From Microcoleaceae cyanobacterium UBA11344 (lineage in GTDB: Bacteria; Cyanobacteriota; Cyanobacteriia; Cyanobacteriales; Microcoleaceae), in NCBI GenBank assembly GCA_003483675.1, contig DMYK01000007.1, positions 1 through 5,803 on the forward strand: a DNA stretch of 5,803 nt, written 5' to 3'. The position numbers and the translations under genes are program-made. Of the stretch, positions 1 through 5,224 are shown one piece after another. Below the pieces are notes generated by a model that had not been told where the DNA came from, did not search any database, and saw only the letters and a program-made list of their open reading frames with translations. Each line of letters opens with the position of its first letter. The first letter of the stretch is position 1.

Positions 1-3000
1 AAAAGCTCCCCGCAGCCACGCAAGAAGTGTTGAAATTAGCAGCTTGTGTGGGGGATAAATTTGCTCTAGATGTGCTGTCACTTGTCAGCGAAGAGTCAGC
101 GAATGCTACAGCCACTCAACTTTATTCAGCTTTGCAAGCAGGGTTAATTCTGCCCTTGAGCGATGCTTATCGCATTCCTTTAGTTTTCGATCGAGCCGAA
201 TCAATCAATCTCAAATTAGATACTTCGCGGGTGAGTTACAAATTTTTGCACGATCGCGTCCAGCAAGCCGCGTATTCGCTAATTCCTGAAAACCGGAAAA
301 AATCAACTCACTTTAACATCGGTCAATTACTTCTTCAAAACACTCCCATCGAAAAACTAGAAGAGAACATATTTGATATTGTCAATCAGTTGAACGTCGG
401 AATAGACACGATTAACCAGCCAGCAGAAAAGACGCAGTTAGCAAAGTTCAACTTAACTGCTGGACGCAAGGCAAAAGCGGCGGCTGCTTATGAAGCTGCT
501 GTTAGGTATTTGCGGGTTGCTATGGAATTATTGCCAGCGGATTGTTGGCAAAGTCAGTATGACTTAACCTTAGCAATTTACGAGTCAACAGCAGAATCTG
601 AATACTTAAACATCAACTATGAAGATTCAAAAAAACTGGTTGATATCGTACTGCAAAAAGCTAAAACTCTACTGGAAAAAGTTAATGCTTATGAACTTCA
701 ACTCCAGTCTTACAATGCTCAAAATAGACTTATAGAATCACTAAATACAGGACTGGAAGTGCTGAAATTGTTAGGCATTTCTTTACCTCAAAACCCCAAC
801 TCGCTCAATATTATGGCGGGAATGATTAACACAAAACTGAGCTTGGGATTGAAACGAATTGACGATCTAGCTAACTTGCCAGAAATGACAGATCCCAATC
901 AACAAGCAGCCATGCGGATTTTATCAGGGATTCTCAGCACTGCTATTCAGGCCAAGCCCCGACTGTTGCCACTCCTGGCATTTATGATGGTCAAGCTGTG
1001 TATTAAATATGGCAATTCACCTTATGCAAGTATTGCCTACGCTTATTATGGCTTAGTTATGTGCAGGCTAGGAGACATTAGTTTGGGATACGAATTCGGC
1101 GAACTTGCAATTAGGCTGTTAGACAAATTTCCATCCCGTTCAATCAAAAGTAGAGTTTATGCAATCTTTGGTGGTTGGATTGAACACTGGAAAACCGATC
1201 TCAAGTCAGGATTAGGCTATCTCATGGAAGCTTTTAAAACCGGGATGGAAACAGGAGATTTGGAATATGCGGGTTATTGTATAGGTGAATATTGCGCCAA
1301 AAAACTGTGGATGGGAGAGCATCTTGCTCTGGTTGAAGAGGAGACAGGTAAGTATCTGAAACTAATGCAGCAATCTCAACTAGAAATGGCTGTACAGTAT
1401 ATAAGTATAGAGAGACAGACAGCCCTCAATTTGTCTGGCAAAACTGTCGAACCATGCCATTTAGTCGGCGATAACTTTAATGAATTAAAAACGCTCCCCG
1501 CTTTAATGGAAGCTAAAAGCTTTGTTTTAGTTTGTTTGGTTTATAATGCCAAAGCTATGCTGAATTTTCTGTTCCGAAACTACGCGCAAGCCTTGGAAAA
1601 TTCAAGGTTGTTTGAGCAATATGAAGAAGCCGTAGCCGGACTTTATCTAGTTTCTGTCAGTAAATTATACTCCTCTCTCAGTCTCCTCGCTTTGTATCCC
1701 CAAGCTGGCAAAGAGGAGCAAAAGCAATATCTGAAAAAAGTGGTATATCTCCAAAACAAGATGAAAAAATTTGCCGTTGATGCTCCGATGAATTATCAAC
1801 ACAAATACGACTTGGTAGCAGCAGAGAAAGCGCGAGTTTTGGGGCAGAATACCCAAGCAATGGATTTGTACGATCGCGCAATTTCTGGAGCCGCCAAAAA
1901 TGGTTACATCCAAGAGGAAGCATTAGCTTATGAATTAGCCGGAGAATTCTATCAATCTCTGGGAAAACAGATAATTTCTCAAGCATATCTGACTAAAGCT
2001 TATTACGGCTACATCCATTGGGGATCTCTAGCGAAAGTTAAACACTTGGAATCAACACATCCTTTTTTAGTAGCACAAACGCGCACAACCCAAACCCCAA
2101 ACCTCGATGTCACCCGCACTACCACTGGAAATACTACCAGTAATAGTTTAGGCGATTTCTTAGACGTGGCTACTTTTATTAAGTCTTCGCAAGCCATTAA
2201 CAGTGAAATTGTTCTCGAAAAATTGTTGAGCAAGTTAATCAAAATCATTTTAGAAAATGCGGCGGCTCAAAAAGTCGTGCTGCTGCTGATCGAATCCGAT
2301 CGACTCTGCATCGAAGCCGTAGGAAATTCTACAGATACCCAGGCGACTGTTTTACAATCTATGCCATTTGAAAACAGTCAAGATTTGCCTGTTTCTGTAA
2401 TTAATTATGTTTTTCGCAGTCAAAAGCCTCTGGTATTGCAGGATGCGACTGTTGCCGAACTTTTTAATGCGGATGAGTACATTAGAGAATTTCAAATTAA
2501 ATCAATCCTGTGTTTACCAATTATTTATCAATCCAATCTGCAAGGGATTATTTATCTGGAAAATAAGTTAGCAGCAGGAGCTTTTACCACAGACAGGGTA
2601 GAAGTTTTAAAAGTTTTAGTTTCCCAAGTGGCTATTGCGATCGAGAATGCTCGTTTGTATGCGCGAGAGCAAGAAAAATCTCAACAGTTAGAAAAATCTT
2701 TTTCCGAACTGCAACAAGCACAAATGCAACTAATTCAAGGTGAAAAAATGTCTTCTCTGGGCAATTTAGTTGCCGGTGTCGCTCACGAAATTAACAATCC
2801 GGTTGGCTTTATTGCGGGGAATATTAACGAAGCTACTGCGGCGGTTGCTGATTTAATTAACCACTTGAAGTTATATCAGGAAGAAGTGATTGATCCTAGC
2901 TCAAAAATCGCAGAGGATGCTGAGGATATCGATTTAGAGTATCTTATGGAAGATTTACCAAAAATGCTGTTGTCGATGAAAGTTGGGTGCGATCGCATTC

Positions 3001-3554
3001 GCAATATTAGCACATCTCTCCGCACTTTCTCCCGTGCCGATACCAGCCATAAAGTGTCGGCAGATATCCATGAAGGGATTGACAGCACTTTAATGATTTT
3101 ACAGCATCGCTTGAAAGCACATCCAGACACTCCGGCAATTCAAGTAGTTAAGGATTATGGAAATATCCCGAAAGTTAAGTGTTTTTTGGGACAGTTAAAT
3201 CAGGTGTTTATGAATATTGTTGCCAATGCGATCGACTGTTTTGAGGAATCCAATAAAGGCCGGAGTTTCGCGGAAATCGAACTCGCTCCTAATATCATTA
3301 ATATCACAACTGAGATCGACGATGAAAATCAAATAGTTGTCATTAAGATTAGAGATAATGGCCGGGGAATTTCTGAAGAAGTTGTATCGCGGATTTTTGA
3401 CCATTTATTCACTACAAAAGGAGTTGGAAAAGGGACCGGGTTGGGATTGTCTATCAGTCGGCAAATTGTGGCAGAAACCCACGGCGGCAGTTTGAGTTGT
3501 GACTCAGTGGTGGGAGAAGGGACGGAATTTACGATCGCCCTGCCGCTAAGTTAA
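1..3554 (+). CDS. Multidomain sensor histidine kinase (AAA ATPase / TPR-like / GAF / HisKA / HATPase_c), 5'-truncated by the window
   Basis: The frame is open from the window edge (first complete codon at position 3, reading KLPAATQEVLKLAACVG) to TAA at 3552-3554. The GTG at 27 is therefore internal, not a start. Numbering residues from the codon at position 3, about 1-100 is the end of an AAA_16/COG3899-type ATPase module (FLHDRVQQAAYSLIP). About 130-700 is alpha-helical and TPR-like. A GAF domain spans about 717-885 (codons 2151-2650), followed by a Gln/Glu-rich coiled coil. The HisKA H-box AHEINNPVGF carries the presumed phospho-acceptor H928 (2784-2786). HATPase_c shows the N-box (N1071, N1075), the G1 box DNGRGI (D1118) and the G2 box GKGTGLGLSI (G1144). 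All catalytic boxes look intact. Known relatives in cyanobacteria (HstK type) begin with a Ser/Thr kinase domain and total about 1800 residues, so about a third is probably missing here. No receiver domain follows. No transmembrane segment is evident, so it is likely cytosolic. The signal sensed is unknown. Confidence 0.95.
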   Translation, partial: KLPAATQEVLKLAACVGDKFALDVLSLVSEESANATATQLYSALQAGLILPLSDAYRIPLVFDRAESINLKLDTSRVSYKFLHDRVQQAAYSLIPENRKKSTHFNIGQLLLQNTPIEKLEENIFDIVNQLNVGIDTINQPAEKTQLAKFNLTAGRKAKAAAAYEAAVRYLRVAMELLPADCWQSQYDLTLAIYESTAESEYLNINYEDSKKLVDIVLQKAKTLLEKVNAYELQLQSYNAQNRLIESLNTGLEVLKLLGISLPQNPNSLNIMAGMINTKLSLGLKRIDDLANLPEMTDPNQQAAMRILSGILSTAIQAKPRLLPLLAFMMVKLCIKYGNSPYASIAYAYYGLVMCRLGDISLGYEFGELAIRLLDKFPSRSIKSRVYAIFGGWIEHWKTDLKSGLGYLMEAFKTGMETGDLEYAGYCIGEYCAKKLWMGEHLALVEEETGKYLKLMQQSQLEMAVQYISIERQTALNLSGKTVEPCHLVGDNFNELKTLPALMEAKSFVLVCLVYNAKAMLNFLFRNYAQALENSRLFEQYEEAVAGLYLVSVSKLYSSLSLLALYPQAGKEEQKQYLKKVVYLQNKMKKFAVDAPMNYQHKYDLVAAEKARVLGQNTQAMDLYDRAISGAAKNGYIQEEALAYELAGEFYQSLGKQIISQAYLTKAYYGYIHWGSLAKVKHLESTHPFLVAQTRTTQTPNLDVTRTTTGNTTSNSLGDFLDVATFIKSSQAINSEIVLEKLLSKLIKIILENAAAQKVVLLLIESDRLCIEAVGNSTDTQATVLQSMPFENSQDLPVSVINYVFRSQKPLVLQDATVAELFNADEYIREFQIKSILCLPIIYQSNLQGIIYLENKLAAGAFTTDRVEVLKVLVSQVAIAIENARLYAREQEKSQQLEKSFSELQQAQMQLIQGEKMSSLGNLVAGVAHEINNPVGFIAGNINEATAAVADLINHLKLYQEEVIDPSSKIAEDAEDIDLEYLMEDLPKMLLSMKVGCDRIRNISTSLRTFSRADTSHKVSADIHEGIDSTLMILQHRLKAHPDTPAIQVVKDYGNIPKVKCFLGQLNQVFMNIVANAIDCFEESNKGRSFAEIELAPNIINITTEIDDENQIVVIKIRDNGRGISEEVVSRIFDHLFTTKGVGKGTGLGLSISRQIVAETHGGSLSCDSVVGEGTEFTIALPLS

Positions 3555-3568
3555 GATTATGGGACTAT

Positions 3569-3774
3569 GGCGTGTTTTCCAACCCGGAGATCCCCCCTAG
3601 CCCCCCTTAACAAGGGGGGAACAAGAGCATTCAAAGTCCCCCTTTTTAAGAGCATTCTCAAAGTCCCCCTTTTTAAGGGGGATTTAGGGGGATCTCCGGG
3701 TTTGATTGCCCCGGAGATCCCCCCTAACCCCCCTTAATAAGGAGGGGACAAGATGAAAGGCAATCAAACACGCC
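3569..3774. repeat. Composite nested palindromic repeat (MITE-like, C5-6TT/AAG5-6 family)
   Basis: The outer ends are GGCGTGTTT (3569-3577) and AAACACGCC (3766-3774), a perfect 9-bp inverted pair. Inside, AACCCGGAGATCCCCCCTA (3581-3599) is inverted against 3685-3702 (one extra C on the left). Local hairpins are CCCCCCTT-AAC-AAGGGGGG (3601-3619) and CCCCCTT-TTT-AAGGGGG (3665-3681). A 25-nt unit beginning AAGAGCATTC (3623-3647) is directly duplicated from 3648 with a 2-nt insertion. A second, partial copy of the left half (3711-3752) matches 3584-3625 at 38 of 42 positions and is itself bracketed by an 11-bp inverted pair, GTTTGATTGCC (3700-3710) and its complement (3759-3769). No ORF or transposase lies inside. 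Transcripts from the kinase gene would fold strongly here, but no U-tract follows the hairpins, so a classical terminator is not supported. Confidence 0.85.
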
Positions 3775-3775
3775 C

Positions 3776-3828
3776 TCGGCGGTTGAAACCGCGTCTACAC
3801 AAACGAAGTCCGCCTGCGCGGACTAAGA
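3776..3828. repeat. 53-nt two-hairpin dispersed repeat, copy 1
   Basis: Two small palindromes are joined by a conserved linker: GCGGT-TGAA-ACCGC, then TCTACACAAACGA, then AGTCCGC-CTGC-GCGGACT. It matches the copy at 4398-4450 in the same orientation at 48 of 53 positions. The element resembles short extragenic repeats scattered in Oscillatoriales genomes. Mobility by an unlinked transposase-like enzyme is inference. Confidence 0.85.
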
Positions 3829-3887
3829 TGGAGTAACACATATTTTAAAATTTGTCAATGCCTAATTATCTCTGAAAAAGTCCGCTG

Positions 3888-3916
3888 TTGACAGTCTACA
3901 TTCGGCATTATGCAGT
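3888..3916 (+). promoter_or_regulatory. Possible promoter -35 box for the hypothetical gene
   Basis: A consensus TTGACA lies at 3888-3893, inside the small palindrome CTGTTGACAG. The best nearby -10 candidate is TATGCA (3909-3914) with a short 15-nt spacer. TGTAAT (3936-3941) is a better -10 match but has no -35 at the usual distance. The pairing is therefore uncertain. Confidence 0.25.
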
Positions 3917-3955
3917 TACATTGTTAGCTAAATCATGTAATAACTTGTATTTGAT

Positions 3956-3960
3956 AGGAG
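3956..3960 (+). promoter_or_regulatory. Ribosome binding site deciding the start of the hypothetical gene
   Basis: AGGAG (3956-3960) lies 8 nt before the GTG at 3969. This is the only good Shine-Dalgarno match in this leader and is the main reason for choosing GTG 3969 over the upstream in-frame TTG at 3888. Confidence 0.7.
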
Positions 3961-3968
3961 TTTTTCCA

Positions 3969-4388
3969 GTGAACGCTGCCGAACAAGCTAGGAATATAGA
4001 ATTAGCCAGTAAAATTGCTGCGGTTGTTAATTTATTCAAGTCTGAATTCCCGGATGCAAAAGTCGATTTGAAACCTTGGATGAATGACGCAGATACTAGA
4101 GAACTTGTCGATCCAGATTCGATCGATATTGGCTTCCATTTTCCCGGTAGAAGCCGCTTATTGCAAAGCCGCAGCATCTTGATTCAAATCCGATTTTACC
4201 AAGATCCGGTAGAAGGATCTCGGCGGGCGATCGGAGTCGAGGCCGCTGGTTACGATCATACTGGTCAGCAGTGGCACTTTTCTACTGTGGAAAATTGGAA
4301 TTTTCTTGGCAAAACTGAACCTGCTGCGGAGTCGGCGCAAAAACTCAAACACTTTTGCCAGCAGATTTTCGATCTGTTTAATGGTTAA
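3969..4388 (+). CDS. Conserved-type cyanobacterial hypothetical protein, 139 aa
   Basis: I do not recognise a named family or function. The chosen GTG start (3969) has AGGAG 8 nt upstream, giving 139 residues and a TAA stop. The frame stays open upstream to a TTG at 3888, but that TTG is the start of a TTGACA box and the extra 27 codons read poorly. The protein is soluble: no signal peptide and no membrane segment. It begins with an amphipathic helix (about residues 3-27) ending in SEFPDAKVDL. A likely beta-rich core follows, with DIGFHFPGRS (53-62), SILIQIRFYQ (69-78) and IGVEAAGYDHTGQQWHFSTV (88-107), then a C-terminal helix (about 118-137). The alternating strand pattern and the charged, aromatic-rich core look like a small folded domain under selection. 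It is bracketed by direct copies of a 53-nt repeat and converges on the DCC-family gene. Base composition and CGATCG sites match the surroundings, so recent foreign origin is not suggested. Confidence 0.8.
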   Translation: MNAAEQARNIELASKIAAVVNLFKSEFPDAKVDLKPWMNDADTRELVDPDSIDIGFHFPGRSRLLQSRSILIQIRFYQDPVEGSRRAIGVEAAGYDHTGQQWHFSTVENWNFLGKTEPAAESAQKLKHFCQQIFDLFNG

Positions 4389-4397
4389 ACAAGTCAT

Positions 4398-4450
4398 TCG
4401 GCGATTGAAATCGCTTCTACACAAACGAAGTCCGCCGACGCGGACTAAGA
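4398..4450. repeat. 53-nt two-hairpin dispersed repeat, copy 2
   Basis: This is the same element as 3776-3828, in the same orientation, starting 10 nt after the stop of the hypothetical gene. Hairpin 1 is GCGAT-TGAA-ATCGC and hairpin 2 is AGTCCGC-CGAC-GCGGACT. Two of the five differences from copy 1 (G to A and C to T) are compensatory and keep the first stem paired. Two others fall in the second loop, and one is in the linker. Lying between convergent genes, it could act as a bidirectional transcription barrier, though no U-tract supports a canonical terminator. Confidence 0.85.
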
Positions 4451-4474
4451 AATAAGCTGGATTTGATATTAGTC

Positions 4475-4891
4475 CTAATTATCGCAATTGTCGATCGCCC
4501 GACAGCCAACAGCATAAACTGATTTATACGTTGTAGAACGCTTGCCAAACAAAGTATAGCGGTTGTCGCGGACTTGTTCGTAAACCCGATCGCCCATCCA
4601 CTTCATCCCCGGCATAGCGCGGTAAGCAGCCACAAACACCTCACCTCCCGGTAATATTCGCCCGATTTCCTCCGCCGCATCGCTGCCTTGCCAGCGCCCT
4701 TCCGGCTGGTCACAATCTATCAAAATCATCCCCATTTCGCAGTCATCAGAAGTTATCCCAAAACGCTCTAATTCCTCTAAATCTTGCATGGAAATATACT
4801 CAAATCGGTTGCCTTGATCTAAGTTTTCTAGTAACTGCACCAAGGTGACGCAGAGATGGCAATTGCCGTCGTAAATTACGTTATATTTCAT
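4475..4891 (-). CDS. Thiol-disulfide oxidoreductase-like protein, DCC family (DUF393)
   Basis: The protein is 138 aa from ATG (4889-4891) to TAG (4475-4477). The N-terminus MKYNVIYDGNCHLC holds the DCC-family signature DGxCxxC: D8, C11 and C14 form the CxxC redox centre of a thioredoxin-like fold. Downstream are the family-like stretches WQGSDAAEEIGRILPGG (about 67-83), AYRAMPGMKWMGDRVYEQV (89-107) and NRYTLFGKR (110-118), plus C51, C60, C130 and C136. Length is normal for the family and there is no signal peptide, so it is likely cytosolic. Substrates of the family are largely uncharacterised. An in-frame GTG at 4930 would add 13 residues, but these are translated heptamer repeat (NSQFPIP-type), so the ATG is preferred. 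No Shine-Dalgarno precedes the ATG because the repeat array reaches it directly. It is divergent from the Ndb-like gene and convergent with the hypothetical gene. Confidence 0.88.
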   Translation of the reverse strand: MKYNVIYDGNCHLCVTLVQLLENLDQGNRFEYISMQDLEELERFGITSDDCEMGMILIDCDQPEGRWQGSDAAEEIGRILPGGEVFVAAYRAMPGMKWMGDRVYEQVRDNRYTLFGKRSTTYKSVYAVGCRAIDNCDN

Positions 4892-4927
4892 GGGAATTGG
4901 GAATTGGGAATTGGGAATTGGGTTGGG
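4892..4927. repeat. GGGAATT heptamer tandem array, block 1
   Basis: Four perfect tandem GGGAATT units (4892-4919) are followed by a degenerate GGGTTGGG. The first base of the array is adjacent to the start codon of the DCC-family gene (read on the minus strand). Such heptamer arrays are common between genes in filamentous cyanobacteria. Confidence 0.9.
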
Positions 4928-4937
4928 CACTTGTACT

Positions 4938-4988
4938 GCCCTTCGACGCAGTTTATCCTGAGCGTAGCCGAAGGGCTCAGGATCAACT
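4938..4988. repeat. Element with interdigitated inverted repeats (A-B-A'-B')
   Basis: A = GCCCTTCGACGC (4938-4949) pairs with A' (4962-4976, with a 3-nt bulge). B = AGTTTATCCTGAGC (4950-4963) pairs with B' GCTCAGGATCAACT (4975-4988) at 13 of 14 positions. B overlaps A' by 2 nt and A' overlaps B' by 2 nt, so the two full stems exclude each other. Similar CCCTTCGA...CTCAGGAT motifs are dispersed in cyanobacterial intergenic DNA. Here the element lies between two blocks of heptamer repeat. Confidence 0.75.
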
Positions 4989-4998
4989 CCGCCGAAGT

Positions 4999-5017
4999 AT
5001 TGGGAATTGGGAATTGG
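4999..5017. repeat. GGGAATT heptamer tandem array, block 2
   Basis: About two and a half units (ATTGGGAATTGGGAATTGG), in the same orientation as block 1 and about 70 nt after it. The most economical reading is one array split by the element at about 4928-4998. Just after it, 5017-5050 is a degenerate ATTAGT-rich stretch. Confidence 0.8.
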
Positions 5018-5045
5018 TTAGTCGCTATTAGTTGATTATTATTAG

Positions 5046-5126
5046 TTAGGACTTAGGCATAAATATCAAAGAAACCGGGTTTTTCACCAGTTTATATAAA
5101 AAACCCGGTTTCTGCGCGAGTCCTAA
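5046..5126. mobile_element. 81-bp MITE-like palindromic element
   Basis: The termini TTAGGACT (5046-5053) and AGTCCTAA (5119-5126) are a perfect 8-bp inverted pair; extended to 14 nt the arms match at 11 positions. The centre is a perfect 15-bp stem, AGAAACCGGGTTTTT (5070-5084) against 5099-5113, with a 14-nt AT-rich loop. It has no coding capacity and no clear flanking target duplication. The stem is of a type repeated widely in Oscillatoriales genomes. It lies upstream of the Ndb-like gene and could also terminate or insulate transcription. Confidence 0.75.
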
Positions 5127-5141
5127 TTATCATCAAAATTA

Positions 5142-5173
5142 TCCCACTCTCCTCCTCTCCTACTCCCCATCTC
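5142..5173. other. Pyrimidine-rich low-complexity tract
   Basis: Thirty-two nucleotides are almost all C and T (three A residues), with CTCC-type units. The tract lies directly upstream of the putative -10 of the Ndb-like gene. No function is assigned. Confidence 0.6.
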
Positions 5174-5175
5174 GT

Positions 5176-5181
5176 TACAAT
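5176..5181 (+). promoter_or_regulatory. Possible -10 box of the Ndb-like gene
   Basis: TACAAT (5176-5181) is a 5-of-6 match to TATAAT and lies 43 nt before the ATG. No -35 match is seen 16-18 nt upstream, where the pyrimidine tract sits, so an activator-dependent or different start is equally possible. Confidence 0.25.
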
Positions 5182-5224
5182 AAATAAATAAGTGTGCCCA
5201 GAATCGATCGCCCCTCAAAACACC

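Noticed and set aside
27..29. GTG as the start of the kinase gene
   Set aside because: The same frame is open to the window edge and the upstream codons (KLPAATQE) continue the family-typical ATPase-module sequence, so the gene starts outside the window.
1665..3404. Several minus-strand open frames inside the kinase gene
   Set aside because: They lie antisense to a well-supported domain-bearing frame and show no recognisable protein features or leader signals.
3601..3681. Intrinsic terminator for the kinase gene
   Set aside because: Strong GC hairpins exist, but none is followed by a run of T on the plus strand; they are better explained as parts of the palindromic element.
3888..3968. TTG start at 3888 extending the hypothetical protein by 27 residues
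   Set aside because: The TTG is part of a TTGACA promoter-like box with no ribosome binding site, while GTG 3969 has AGGAG at 8 nt.
3776..4450. CRISPR array based on the repeated 53-nt unit
   Set aside because: There are only two copies, 622 nt apart, with a gene between them and two internal palindromes, so there is no regular repeat-spacer pattern.
4892..4930. Thirteen-residue N-terminal extension of the DCC-family protein
   Set aside because: It is translated heptamer repeat (NSQFPIP-type) and would precede the normal family start MKYNVIYDG.
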